64,000 nt of DNA, from assembly GCA_007922225.1 (NCBI GenBank), contig ML679960.1, positions 510,032-574,031 on the forward strand. The letters run 5' to 3'. The position numbers and the translations under genes are program-made. Shown piece by piece: positions 1 to 11,607 of the stretch (positions are counted from its first letter, which is position 1; each line of letters begins with the position of its first letter). The stretch comes from Emydura subglobosa (lineage: Eukaryota > Chordata > Testudines > Chelidae). The notes beneath the pieces were generated by a model. It was given only the letters and a program-made list of their open reading frames with translations. It did no database searches and had not been told where the DNA came from.

Positions 1-1245
1 CACTCTAAGCTGATGGGAGAGACCTTTCCCGCCAGCTTAATATGCATTTTTACACCCCTGAGCAATGTAGTTATCCTGAAGTAAGTGTGTAGAGACATAG
101 CCTAATTCTTTTTTGAACCCAGTTATATTTTTGACTTTCACAACCACCCCTGGCAACAGGTTCCACAGTTTGACTGCCCATGGTGTGAAGAAATATTTCC
201 TTCTGTTTGTTTTAAACCTGCTACCTATACATTTAATTGAGTGACCTCTGGTTCCTGTGTTATGTGAAGGGATAAACAACACTTCCATATATACTTTCTC
301 CATACCACTTGATTTTATAGACCTCTATCATATCCCCCTGTAGTTGTCTCTTTTCCAAGCTGAAAAGTCCCAATCTTTTTAATCGCTCCTCATATAGAAG
401 CTGGTTCCTAACATTCTCTTAGCTTTTTTGACTGCCTCTTCACATTGAGCAGATAATTTCAGAGAACCATCCACAATGACTCCATGATCTCTTTCATGAG
501 TGGTAACAGCTAATTTAGACCCTATTATTTTGTATGTATTTTGTATTCTTGGGATTATGTTTTCCAATGTGCATTACTCTGCATTTATCAACAGTGAATT
601 TTCATCTGCCATTTTATTGCCCAGTCATCCAGTTTTGTGACATTCTTTTATAACGCTTCACAATCTGCTTTGGACTTAACTATCATGAGTAATTTTGTAT
701 TGTCTTTAAATTTTATCACCTCACTCTTTACCCCTTTTTCCTAATCACTTATGGATATATTGAATAGCTCTGGTTCCAGTACAGATTCCCAGGAACATTG
801 CTATTTACCTCCACTACTGCCCATTTATTCCTGCCCTTCTTTAATAGTTACAGATCCATGAGAGAACCTTCCCTTTTATCCCCTGACATCTTACTTTGCT
901 TAAGAATCTTTGGTGACGGACCTTGGCAAAGGCTTTCTGAAAGTCCAAGTACACTATATCCACTGGATCCATATTTGTTGATCCCTTCTAAGAATTCTAA
1001 CAGATTGGTGAGGCATGATTTCCCTTTACAAAAGCCATGTTGAATCTTCCTCAACAAACTGTGTTCATTTATGTGTCTGATAATTCTGTTCTTTACTATA
1101 ATTTCAACCAATTTGCCTGGTACTGAAGTTAGGCTTATTAGTGTGCAATTGCCAGGATTGCCTCTGGATCCTTTTTAAAAAATTGGCATCACATTAGCTA
1201 TCCTTCAGTCATCTGGTGCAGAAGCTGATTTAAGTGACAGGTTAC
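1..1245 (-). mobile_element. CR1 LINE fragment, ORF2 reverse transcriptase to C-terminus
   Basis: Minus-strand translation gives the conserved run of a CR1 ORF2. The entry to the RT domain is ISLTSVPGKLVEIIVKNRI near 1080-1140, followed by QHGFCKGKSCLTNLLEF near 990-1050. A decayed VPQGSVLGP-type box lies near 780 and a decayed FADD box (FKDNTK) near 700. The ORF2 tail, with TPWAVKLWNLLP, lies near 150-200. Several frames are used and the block between about 800 and 960 has lost sequence, so it is a pseudogene copy. The 3' end points left and leaves the window; the 5' end is truncated, as is usual for CR1. CR1 is a non-LTR retrotransposon copied by target-primed reverse transcription. It carries no host function. 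Confidence 0.88.
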
Positions 1246-1254
1246 ATACCATAG

Positions 1255-2334
1255 TTCAAGAAAGCTGGGTTTAAACTGAAACAGGTGCAGAGAAGAGTTC
1301 TAAGAATGATCAGGAGAATGGAGGGCCTATCTTATCTTATCAGAAGACACTGGAAGAGTTTGGTTTGTTTAGTCTCACAGAACAAAGGTTGAGAGGGGAT
1401 AGGATTGCTCTATATAAATCCATTAGGGGGGTAAATCTCAGGGAGGATGAAGAGCTATTTAAGCTAAAGGACAATGATTGCACAAGAACAAATGAATATA
1501 AACTGGCCATGAACAAATTCAGACTGGAAATTAGAAGAAGGTTTCTGTCCATGAGACAGGTAAGGTTGTGGAAACAGTCTCCCAATAGGAGCTGGGGGGG
1601 AAGGAGGGGGGAGAACAAATTAATTAGTTTTCAGAGAGAGCTGGACAAATGCAATTGCAAAATGGGGTTGTGTGTGATGCTGGGGGGCAGGGCTCAACAG
1701 CCCTGGGACTCACTCTAGTTTATGTTTTATGTTTCTCAAGCCCATGTTTCAGGGTTTCAACCAGTCACCGGCAGGGGTCAGGAAGGGATTTCCCCCCCCC
1801 CCCCCAATGTTTTCTGAGATTTTTTTTTTTAATCTCCAGCCTCTGAAGCATGAGGAATGGCCACAGCTGGAAATGGGACATTGGGCAGGGTGGGCCAAGG
1901 CTCTGAGGTGGCACTGAGCATTCTCTCTCTCAGGTGCTTGTCCAGCTGGTTCTTCTCACATGCTCAGGGTCTAACTGATCGCTATGTGGGGTCAGGAAGG
2001 ACTTTTCCCCAAAGTCAGACTGACAATGACACAGCCTTTAAGTTTTTTTTGCCTTCCTCTGCAGCATGTGGGTGCGGGTGACTTACCAGGATTATCTGGA
2101 TATATCACATGTAATCATTCCCTGCCACTGAGGGGCCTGCAGCACTGGTGCACCTTGGTCCTGCCTGTGGCACATAATAGTCTAGTCTAATGTGGGCGAT
2201 AATAATTTAGTCTAATATCCATTGTTGGGTTTAGTGTGAGGATGTTAGGTGGTGTTGGTGGCCTGTGATATACAGGAGGTCAGGCTAGATGATCTTCTGG
2301 TCTCTTCTGGCCTTACACTCTATGACTCGTGACA
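1255..2334 (+). mobile_element. CR1 LINE fragment, ORF2 C-terminus plus 3' UTR
   Basis: The plus frame from about 1265 to 1718 reads as the CR1 ORF2 tail, with LRGDRIALYKSIRGVN and FRLEIRRRFLSMRQVRLW. This is followed by a roughly 600-bp 3' UTR that ends with the family's typical tail (gatcttctggtctcttctgg at about 2290) and a terminal tctatgac motif near 2322. A C homopolymer interrupts the UTR at 1793-1806. The copy is 5' truncated and begins within a few bases of the truncated end of the neighbouring minus-strand CR1, so the two meet 5' end to 5' end. Confidence 0.88.
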
Positions 2335-3124
2335 AGTTCTAGCAGTGGTGACAGCAAAGAAGTGTGAAGTTAGATGAGAAGGAAGCCTGAAGGTAATCTG
2401 CTGCTGAAAGAGTATTTCTGCCTCAATTCTGCTGAAATGGAGAGAAATACTTATGAGTTTTGACTTGGCTCTCTTGATAATTGCTTTGTTCTGTTCTTCC
2501 AGAGCAGTCTAGCCATGGCAAGACAGAGTACTTAAAGTGTAATAACATTTATTGCCCTAATATAAACTGAACAACATGCTTATTAAAAGCTTTTGTGATG
2601 ACCTCTTTCTTATCTTCACTGCACAGCAACAGAATATTAATTTTATGATGAGTGTGTGTGTGTATATAGTTTCACCCACTCACTCTCTCGGAAATACAAA
2701 GCAAACCTATAATAATTGAGATGAGTACTCTGACCAATAATAAAAGTATGTTAAAATATGGGCCTAAATCAAATGAAATATGTCATTGAACAAAAATCCT
2801 AACATCTTTTTACAGTGTACTTACAATAGTGAAGAGAAAGAAAGAAACCTTATTTGTGACTGAATTAATTAAAATTAAAACTACACACTTGTTTCCATGT
2901 CTAGCAGCCTGAAGAAAAACAATTAACATATTATGGGCCCATAAACATGCCTGTGTGTCATTTTAGTAACACAAATACTCCCATTTTGTTGAGTAGTCAA
3001 TGTAGCTATCCGCAATGGTTAAGTTTCCAAGATATTCAAGTGTTTGCAGGATCAGGCCCTATGTTTGCAACAGAATTAAAAAGATATATCTGCAATAAAG
3101 TGGATTTTGAAGAGAGAACCTTAC
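2335..3124. other. Intronic sequence, no feature recognised
   Basis: Between the CR1 tail and the donor site of the MAP3K15 exon I see no coding potential or recognisable repeat beyond a short TG run near 2650-2665. If the exon call is right, this is the start of the intron that follows the exon on the minus strand. Confidence 0.6.
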
Positions 3125-3264
3125 CTTAAGTGACTGAGCTGTGTCAGCATCAGTATCGTAGTAGAGTATAACATTATTGGCCATGTCAAAGCTTTCACGC
3201 ACTCCAAGGTGGTAGAAGAGTGACGGCTGTCTGGAAACATCACTCATATCCACTACTGCAACAT
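3125..3264 (-). CDS. MAP3K15: MAP3K15 (ASK3) internal coding exon, probably exon 2
   Basis: The minus strand carries a polypyrimidine tract and acceptor ag (3265-3266), then 140 bp open in one frame, then a consensus donor gtaagg starting at 3124. The exon opens with two bases completing a split Asp codon (phase 1) and encodes 46 residues ending in LK in phase 0. It includes [40 protein letters not shown] and the closing SLK. From known family sequence this is the N-terminal thioredoxin-binding region of ASK kinases. The [10 protein letters not shown] and DTDAD residues fit MAP3K15 better than MAP3K5, which has FSMANNIILY. MAP3K15 is a cytoplasmic MAP3K that activates the JNK/p38 route under osmotic or oxidative stress. 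The kinase domain and all other exons lie outside the window. I infer exon number 2 from the human layout, where the preceding exon carries the N-terminus. Confidence 0.92.
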
Positions 3265-3960
3265 CTGTAATGAAGAGAAGGGGAAAAGAAAGAGCTAAAA
3301 ACAAAATCAAAATTGATTTCCAAGCTGATGCTTATTTTACAGAATTTGAAATAAAAAAAACCCATGGAATTAAATTTGGACAACAAACAAAATCCATACA
3401 TTCAATGCAGCTTTCTTTTGTCTATATAAAAGTAAGTTTTCCCATCAGCCCGGGAAAAGACATACATACAATTAGTAAATAAAGTGGTAATAAATAAATA
3501 AATAAATAAAGTGGTAAATGGCTGCAATGTTATTATCATCAGTTACCACTGATGCCAGAAGGAAGAATGCTGAATCTGGGAGAAAGCAAGTCCCATTTGC
3601 CTACCCCTATGCCATTATAACAAGAAATCTCAAGCATACCACACTCTAGCATACCACACCTGCGCAGCCAGCCAGCCATCAGGTCAGTAATCAATTTGTA
3701 CTAATGCACAAGTGACCCAAATCATGTACCAAGACACTGAGGCACCTTGTGAGACCAACCTTTCACCATTCCTTACTTGTTGACTTGCTTCAAAAATCAT
3801 GGGGGGATGGTAGAGAGAAGAATCCTTTGTTCCCACAACCAAAGTCAGACTGGGTGCCCCCCTCAGCCATATATTGGTCATCTTTCCAACCAATTCATCT
3901 GGCCCTCTCAAAGGTTCCATAGAGTTCCCAGTTTGAATACAATACCAGCATGTCAGAGGC
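3265..3960. other. Intronic sequence with a short (TAAA)n run
   Basis: This stretch is upstream of the exon on the minus strand. A (taaa)n simple repeat sits at about 3489-3511. Nothing else is recognised; an open minus frame across 3684-4211 is a by-product of the adjoining MITE and has no family match that I know. Confidence 0.6.
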
Positions 3961-4271
3961 TGTGTGTGTCCACAGCGGCTGGGAGGTGTAATTCCCAGCT
4001 CAGACAGACATACATGCGCTAGCTGTGCTCGAGCTAGTGAGCTAAAAATAGCTGTGTGACTGTGGTGGCATGGAAGGCAGCTCAGCCTAGCCGCCAGAGA
4101 TATATATAATCCTGTCTGAGATCTTAGGTATGTACTCAGGTGGCTAGCCTGAACTGCTGCCCATCCCACCACACCCCACATTGCTATTTTTAGCACACAA
4201 CTTGAGCACACTTAGCACGTTTACATCTACATGAGCTGGGATTTACACCTCCCTGCTGCAGTGTAAACATA
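3961..4271. mobile_element. MITE with terminal inverted repeats, family B (Harbinger-like)
   Basis: The ends are inverted copies. The left 3961-4002 reads tgtgtgtccacagcgg then gggaggtgtaattcccagct; the reverse complement of 4231-4271 reads tgtttacactgcagca then gggaggtgtaaatcccagct. Internally it has paired ctaaaaatagc and gctatttttagc blocks. No coding potential is present. A second copy in the same orientation lies at 22948-23246. Assignment to PIF/Harbinger rests on remembered similarity to reptile MITEs, not on a search. Confidence 0.75.
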
Positions 4272-6640
4272 AAACCAAGAAGCTTGATGCAGAGGACACA
4301 GTGCTCTGATATACATCAAAATCTACAATTTTTTCCCTTAAAATAATGCAGCACCACATTTAAGAAACGTAAGTGGTATATAACCAAGGGAAATCTAGAG
4401 AATTTGATTATGGATCCACATACTAAGTAACATTTGGAAAAACAAATTTAAAAACTCGAGAACTGTGGAGTTTGTGCCTGTGTAAATTGTTTCTGTGGAA
4501 GCATAATGCTGTAAAATCAAAATCATCTTCCTGATGAGAGAATTTAGATAGTGTGCCTGTAGGACATAGATACTGCATTTCACAATATGACATGGTTGAT
4601 GATCCATAATATAATTTATTGAAAAACAACTTTTTCAAATTTATTTTTCAAATTCACAATTCAACACCAACCAAGTAATATAATCCACAACTGAAATTTA
4701 TTTTCTGTTGGCTGCATGTTAGGTGATTATGTCTGAAGCAGCAAGAACGTAATTTAATCCATTAAACTGATATTTGATAATAAAAGCAGAGGCAAACACC
4801 TGCCTTTGAGGCAGACATCATTCATCACTATATATTCATTATTACTACTTCAAATAGGCTGAGAAGTTTTTTTTCCACTCAGTCTGAAAAGAAACTTACA
4901 GGTTATTTTTAAACATCATTTAAAAGAGCTTCCTTTCCCCCCCTCTAAAGACAGGGTTGCTTTGCCTAAGAGTTTTCTAGTGAGTAAACTGAACAAATTA
5001 TATATTAAATGTAATCAATTAAACCATGTTAAAATAGTAACACAAGCCAGCTTAAAGAGTAAGGAGATTCAGAGTTGGGTTTTACAATGTACAAATATTC
5101 CTGGTTCTCTCTAATTGGGTGCTTTAAACATAGCATAGAGCACCAACACTACAGGACGCCAAAGTTAAAGTTAAAGGGCCTGATTCTCACCTCACTTAAA
5201 CTGGTGTAAATAAGGAGTTATTTCACTGAGTCCATTGCTTTCAATCAGCACAGCTGAGGCAAGGAAGCCTTAACTGTCCATTTGGGCAGGTTTAAGATTC
5301 TTTCCAGCTACTCTATTGCTACACTGGGACATTAGGATCTGAACAAAAGAAGTTACATTGGTATAGAATTGGTGCAAAATCAGAATCATTTCCAAATATT
5401 TTTTGTGTTATCTCTGCATTTCCTGTTTGTCGTTACATTTGAACTTCTTCATGCTGCCAACTGAAGACACTGCCCCATCCCTTTCATTTGGCTCTAAAGA
5501 TGCATACCAGAATAGAAGTGTGACTGAGCATCATAATCATGATCGTAACGGGCTAATACTTGGAGCCTGGTATGGTACTGAGCATGAATCTAGCATTATT
5601 TCAATTCCCTTGGTTTTTTTTTTTTGGTTTTTTTGGTTTTTTTTTTTGTGTTTGCACTGTTGAGAAGAAATATACTTGGGCAACCTTAACTCTAAAGATA
5701 ATGACTTTTTTGTGGGAGAATAAAATTAATCGGTACCTTGACTTCAGGTAATGTCATGGCAGCCATGACAAAGAAATGCAAAGAGCCCCAGGAACTGAAC
5801 AGGCAGGATATAGAAGAAGAGTGGGAGCCAAGGAGGAAACTGAAAGCAGAGTAACTAAGGATGAAATAGAAAGAAACCGCGCTGTAATACTAGCTCATTC
5901 ACATGGTTAGGATCCAGACTAGAACAGCTAGGAGACACCAAATTCCCTGGAGCAGTCTAAGCATCTTCTCCGGGGGTACACCGAGGGACTGGGAATGGGA
6001 AGAAAAGCTTTATTTATACACTAGCTGTGTTAATTCAGGACAGAAGTATGGCTTTTGAGTCTTGTGGGTCACAAAACCAATGGTAAAAAGTTTGGGGCAA
6101 AACATGTCAGCAACAAATACTCCACAAGATGTGGGTTAAATCTCAATTCTCTTCCTTTGTTCAGGAAGGAGGAAATCCCAGAGGCTCTAACCAAGTGACC
6201 TGTGGTGCTGCTGCTGGTACCAATGAGTGTCAATGGTCACCTATACTGGCTTCCAACATATTCCATGACCCCATAGCTGCCAATGGCACAGTCATCTTTT
6301 TGCTGCATGTAGCTTTGCGAGTGGCTCACTGAACTCTGCTGATGCTTATCCCAGCACACTTAAGTGTGCATTCAAACCAACTGCCATATGCCACCCAAAA
6401 GTTAATGCTAAAATGCATCACCCTACTGACCTCTATATAGTGACACAGGACCTTGCACTTAAACTGAAGATCTAGTAGTGTTGCAAAAAAGCAAGAATTA
6501 CCTTACTAACAGCTGTCCTGAGACCCACAGGGAAATCTCATAGATCTAGTGACATCTATGCAAATGATGATATCTGAGTAGAGATCAAAGCCATTTACAG
6601 TTCTTATCTGGCTCACATCCTCCATGGCAGAACAGCTTGT
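4272..6640. other. No gene recognised
   Basis: AT-rich intronic sequence. A T/G-rich low-complexity patch lies at about 5611-5650. A short stretch at 5170-5250 resembles an old amniote repeat (gggcctgattctcacctcac), but I cannot name it. No splice-bounded coding block was found on either strand. Confidence 0.5.
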
Positions 6641-7110
6641 CCACCAAATGTGCTGCCACGGCCTCCCTGTCCAAACTTAGCCTCAGCCTCCATCACAGGC
6701 ATGTGCGTGAAGGCATGTGGGCGGTGCAACCTTGTGGTCAGAGCAGAGTCAGAGGGCAGAACTGGAGGCTAGGTTGTGAGATAAGCCAATGGCCAGAGCC
6801 AGCAGTTAGGAACCAGGGAGTCAGAGGTAGGCAGGGATTAGGGCTGCAGCAGAGCAGGCAAAAGTTGAAACAAGAGCTGGACAGGAGGCAGGTCTGGCAC
6901 AGCTGTGGGCATGGAACACATTGGGCAGTCACAATACTGCTGTTCCTACAGGGCTTCAGTGGTAATCTGTTGGCCTCTCTGAGGAGGGTCCACAGTCACT
7001 TAGTGAGGGCTCACTGGGCCCACTCGAGTTCATTGCATTGCTAGGAGACCAAGCCCAGAGGCAGCTGAGTCAGGACACCCATAAATTAATGGTGACTTTG
7101 ACTGGGTCTC
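6640..7110. repeat. Purine-rich LTR-like interspersed repeat (tentative)
   Basis: GC- and purine-rich block made of gagccag, aggaacc and cagaggt words. Its composition and word use resemble the solo LTR at 37410-38056, so it may be a diverged relative. The plus frame at 6637-7044 is open but has no recognisable protein and I do not call it a gene. Confidence 0.3.
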
Positions 7111-7995
7111 TTAAAGAAAGTGGATTGTATCTTAAAACCCCTCTCTCTTATACTCACACAAAAAGGCATGTCATAAATATTATCTCAAAACTGATAATAA
7201 TAATAATAATAAATTACTTCCTGACCTATGTTTACTGAATTGAACTTGATACAGAGGATGTAAAATTGCACATTTACAGTTCCACTAAAATATTTTCAAA
7301 ACTTCAAAATATACTACAAAAAGATATAAACATTGTATTCACTGCAGGGGGGAGGATTCATTTAATTAAAATGACAGCAGACGTCAAAATGTTCTATTTT
7401 GGAAGCAATGCTACTAAGATGGCTTTTGTTTCTGGAGCAGTAGCAATCACCTTCAGTTATGTTCAAAGAACCCACCCCTACACATCTGTGCTTTCTCATT
7501 TCTTCTGAAGTATAAAAGATATTTTTAGCTGTCTAAAAATGTTCTGTCATGATTATGGGGGGAAATGAAAATGATCTCTATGGTTAGAAAATTTCAAAGT
7601 GGATTTCAGATCTTTCTTAAAAGAAGGATGAAGCGCATTTTTAAACCTTTCTTCTTCATGACAACTATTGTATGTACATATATAGTTTAACGCATTAAGG
7701 TAATTCATCACTATTAATAAACTGTACAATGCTTTAGCCCTGATTAGATCTTTGTGTTATTATAGACAATTGCATGTACAGTTCAATACCAGCTGTCACA
7801 CTGACTGGATTGGGGGGGCATTTATTATATTATTTAACATCAATATGTCAAAATCATAATAATTCATGTGAGATATGCCATGCCAGGTACTGTTAGAAAG
7901 GCTATAATGTGCTAAGTAAGATGATAATGTTTATATTCATGTGTTATATGTGTAATGGAAGTTATAGATATGTTTGATATATCTGTATTTCAAAT
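7111..7995. other. No gene recognised; short (TAA)n run
   Basis: AT-rich sequence with an (ata)n simple repeat at about 7193-7212. No family or exon is visible. Confidence 0.5.
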
Positions 7996-8875
7996 TGTGC
8001 TGTGTCTGGGTCACACCCCAGACAGGATGGCTGCAGCGATAGCCTGCTTAATGTCCCATTAAGGAAACTCACAGGTACAATGGGCCCAGGGAGAGAAGCC
8101 AGGGATATACCTGATGAGTCACCAGGACTTACTCATGTGACTCTGGACACCATTTTGGTTCCTGTAAAATTCCACAAGCAGCATGGCACAGACTAAAGGA
8201 CATAAAATGTAGCTGGCCGGGATCCATTTTGTCTTCAGTCACCAGTCTTTAGTTCATCTTTCAGTCTTTACCTACCTCCGGATCATCTCTTCTACAACTG
8301 AACTGAAGGTGTGAAACAAAGGACTGAGACCCATCCAGGTACTGGATGCATACCAGAGGGACTATACAAGCCTGCAAACTCCACAATTCTATTAGAAACC
8401 TGATATATATGGACTTTCAAATCAATTGTATGTATCGGATTGCTTTAATCCTTTAACATTTCTCTTATAGTTTGTGTCTTTCTTTTTATAATAAACCTTT
8501 AGTTTTAGTTACTAAAGGATTGGCTGGCAGCATGGTATTTTGGGTAAGATCCAAACTTATCTTGATCTGATACTGTGGCTGACCCTTTAGGGTCAGGAGG
8601 AACCTTTTTGGTAAAGAGCATAGAGTTTAAATAACTGGTCTCTTTACTGGACCTAGTGGCTGATTGGGAGCCAGAGACTGAAATGCAGTAAAGGGAGCTC
8701 TGTATATTTTTATTTTGGCTTCTTGATAACCAGTGTGGAGAATCAGAAGCACTGTTTGTGGCTGGTTGGGAAGTCTGACTTCGTGTCACCCACCAGTATT
8801 GGGAGAATCTGCTCTCCTTTTGCAGCCTGCCTTGACCTTGGCATTTTCAGGTGGCTACCCTAGGCATGGATGAGT
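7996..8875 (+). repeat. LTR-like interspersed repeat with poly(A) signal
   Basis: A long unit without coding potential. It has an aataaa signal (8490-8497) followed by the family block ggattggctggcagcatggt, and paired gggtcacacc/gagtcacacc words near the two ends. Its middle part (about 8180-8440) recurs in reverse orientation at 13855-14094, and its distal part recurs as a decayed copy at 40945-41110, so it is a dispersed family. I cannot prove TG...CA ends, so the LTR class (probably endogenous retrovirus or gypsy type) is an inference. Confidence 0.6.
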
Positions 8876-8910
8876 CACACCAGCGCATCTTGGATACAGG
8901 ATAGTCTAAG

Positions 8911-9135
8911 GAGTCGGCAACCTTAACAAAGGGCAGTGCCCAATCTTCCCTCCCCATCCCTCTACCAGTGGCGGCGGCAGTGGTGGCGGCGAAGGCAGGC
9001 AGTGTCCGCGGCGTGGGCTGTCTGGAGCCTGTTCCTGCAACAGTGTCAGCAGTGAGCACAGAGCAGCACAGCTCCGCCCAGGGTGCCGCTCAGAGTCAGC
9101 ACGCGTGCCACTTGGCACTGAGGCACGCTGACTAG
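8911..9135. mobile_element. hAT-type MITE fragment, GC-rich core
   Basis: Begins with gagtcggcaacctt, resembling the terminal repeat of a widespread amniote hAT family, and ends in a block with agcacgcgtgcc and ggcacgctgac. The core carries a ggcggcggcagtggtggcgg run at about 8970-8990. A matching right terminal repeat is not visible, so it may be truncated. Some six-frame translations are open here only because the core is GC-rich. Confidence 0.5.
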
Positions 9136-9660
9136 AAATAAAGAACTGGGACAACTGAAACGAGGAGAACATTCCCTTTGGTGAAGGAAACAACTTGAAG
9201 TTACTATATAACTCTGCATGGAATACATTAATATACAAGTTTAAATGATGGAGCTTAATTCTCCACTTTAAACACATCTTATGGCAACATATAATTTCAT
9301 GAAATTATACCTGACTGTATAATTGAAATTGTGACCTGAGTGGGCGCTGGCTTACTCTATAAATCTTTATAAAACTGTGGTATGATTCATGGCACTGTTA
9401 GTGGAATTAAAATAAAATTCATAACTTTCACATCAAGTTTCTAGATTTCTAGGAAAGAGAAAAGTAGTAAAGGAAGACATATTGCCATGGCAAAATAAGT
9501 AGTAAAGGAAGACATATTGCCATAGCAAAATAACCTGCGGTATTTACCCAACCAGCCAAAAGCGATCTATGAAGACTAATTCAAAGTACTAGTCTGAAAA
9601 CAAGCAGAATAGCCATGCTGGTAGCATAGGTCCTTCAATAATTCTCCCACTTGAGGACAA
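9136..9660. other. No gene; contains a 35-bp tandem duplication
   Basis: Non-coding. The only structure seen is the duplication at 9463-9532, listed separately. Confidence 0.55.
9463..9532. repeat. Tandem duplication, 2 x 35 bp
   Basis: 9463-9497 and 9498-9532 are the same 35-bp unit (starting agtagtaaaggaagacat), differing at one base (catggc versus catagc). The near identity suggests a recent local slippage or duplication event. Confidence 0.95.
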
Positions 9661-9990
9661 GAAGAAGTTACTCACCTTGTGCAGTAACGATGGTTCTTCA
9701 AGATTGTGTCTCTATGGGTGTTCCACTATAGGTGTGCTGGCATCCCTGCGCTGTTGATTGGAGAACTTTAATACTAGTGTCCGTTAGGGCCACACGTGCA
9801 GTTTCTCCTCATGCTGTGCCACGAGGCTAGCCAGCGCGCATGGACTAACTCTCCTCAGTTGTTTCTCTACAGCAGAGTCATTGACAAGAACTCCAAAGCA
9901 GAGGGGAGGAGGGTGGGTTGTGGAGCACCCACAGGGACACACATCTTGAAGAACCATCGTTACTGCACAAGGTAAGTAATTTTTTCTCTT
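9661..9990. mobile_element. Short DIRS derivative bounded by inverted terminal repeats
   Basis: 9667-9725 and 9921-9980 are inverted copies of each other, with an exact 31-bp core that includes gtgcagtaacgatggttctt. The 195-bp middle joins what looks like DIRS 5' leader to DIRS 3' leader (ctcctcagttgtttctctac at about 9834) with no coding region. It lies against the 3' end of the DIRS fragment 9990-11607. It may be a non-autonomous deletion derivative. It may instead be the internal complementary region plus right terminal repeat of that neighbour, since DIRS replication uses such inverted modules. Confidence 0.7.
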
Positions 9991-11607
9991 CTTTGAGTAA
10001 TGTCCCTATGGGTGCCCCACTGTTATGACTCCCGAGCAGTATCCCTACTGGCAGGCTGGGACTTCGGAGTCGGGTCAGTTACAGATGACAGTATTGTGGA
10101 GCCAAAGATGACATCAGAGGTGGAATCCCCAGTGATCACATAGTGTTCTGCAAAAGTGTGGACTAACGCCTGTGTTGCTGCTCTACAGATCTGAGATAGG
10201 GACAACCTTGAAGAAGGTTAATGTATGAGGAGATCGATTTTGTGGACTGTGTATGAATAGAGTCGGGAAGGGTCAAGTTGTGAGCTTGGTAACACTGTTT
10301 AATGGAATTCGAGACCCTGGAGAGACTTTGGGCTGATATTGCTGAGTTCTTGGATCTTTCCACAATGGAAAGGAAAAGCTTAGGGGACTTCCTGGACTTG
10401 TCCTGTCCAGGTAGAAAACCAGAGCTCTCCTGACACCTAAGGTATAGCCTCACAGTTGTCTTGGTGAAGCTCGGGGTAAAAGATTGGAAGGTGAATCAAT
10501 TGATTCATGTAAAATGGAGAGGTTACCTTAGGGATGAATTTTGGATGCAGCCTGAATATAACCATGTCTGGAAAAAATACTGCATAGAGGGGATGCACCA
10601 TCAGAGCTGCTCTCTCTCCGATTCTCATGGATGAAATAATTGCTAACAGGAAGACTGTTTTCATTGATAGGTATGTAAACGAACAGGTGGCCATAGGTTC
10701 AACGGGCGGCCTAGTCAGTCCTTTCAACGCCAGGTTTAGGTCTCATGTGGGAACAGGCAGTCAAGGTTGTAGGAAAAGGTTTACTGTACCCTTGAGGAAC
10801 CTCTTAGTGGTTGGGTGTGACAGCACTGAGTATCCCTCAGTAGGTTGGTGGGAAGCTGTTATGGCTGCAAAGTGGACTCAGAGAGCTTAGAGATTTATTT
10901 AGGGTCAATGAATAGTCTAGGATATATGGAAGAGTCATGAATACTGGAGAGATTTGCTGGATAAAACACCAAGTCTGAAACCTGGACCATTTCTGTATGT
11001 AAGCGCATCAAATCGAGGGCTTTCTACTGTGTAACAGAACCTCCTGTACCTCCCTTGAACAGGAGCTTTTTAGGCATTGGAGCCAAGCAGGAGCTATGCC
11101 TTGAGGTGGAGAATGCCCACACTGGGATGTAAGGTACATCCTATGTCCTGTGAGGAGAGATGTGGTATGGCTGGGAGAGGGATCGGTGGGCATGTCGCGA
11201 GCTAAAACAGGTAAGGAAATCAAGTCTGCCTTGACCAGGTAGAAGCAATCAGGATGACATGAGTGCAGTCTCGTTTTATTTTCAGCAAGACCTTCGGCAG
11301 CAGGGGAAACAGAGGAAAGGCATAGAGAAGGTCCCTTTTCCAGGGATGAGGAGGGCATCGCCCAGGGAATGTGTGTGCCCGAGAGATAAGCCATGAACAG
11401 TGTAACGTCGTGGGAGATGCACCAATTCCATAGCCTGATCGCCTCCGTGCATAGGGAGGGTAACCTGGCTCCCCCCCAGTGATTGATGTCATACATACAT
11501 GCTATGTTGTCTGTTAGGATCTTCATGTATGATCCTGTGATCAGCAGGCAGAAAGGGGCGCAGGCATTCCTGACCATTCTTAGCGTGAGGAGATTGATGT
11601 GAAGGGA
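9990..11607 (-). pseudogene. DIRS retrotransposon fragment A: RNase H tail to tyrosine recombinase
   Basis: On the minus strand, from 11607 downward: the RNase H segment (SLHINLLTLRMVRNA, KILTDNIACMYDINHWGG), a connecting region, the recombinase start near 11040 (VQEVLLHSRKPSI), the recombinase core at 10437-10727 (PPVEPMATC then LHPKFIPKVTSPFYMN) and the C-terminal block at 10023-10205 (ICRAATQALVHTFAEHY). In DIRS elements this tyrosine recombinase integrates a circular DNA copy, in place of a DDE integrase. Many stops and frameshifts are present. The catalytic-arginine box of the family (ARRVSE in the other copies) reads SMRIGERA here. The 5' part is missing; it starts abruptly in RNase H where fragment B ends. 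Confidence 0.85.

Noticed and set aside
3684..4211. 175-codon open frame on the minus strand
   Set aside because: It runs through a MITE with palindromic sequence, has no recognisable domain, and lacks splice or start context.
6637..7044. 135-codon open frame on the plus strand
   Set aside because: Lies in a purine-rich repeat where stops are rare by composition; no domain is recognised.
8906..9277. Possible CpG island or MAP3K15 first exon in the ggcggcgg block
   Set aside because: The GC-rich core is bounded by hAT-type sequence and no splice donor with the expected kinase N-terminus is seen.
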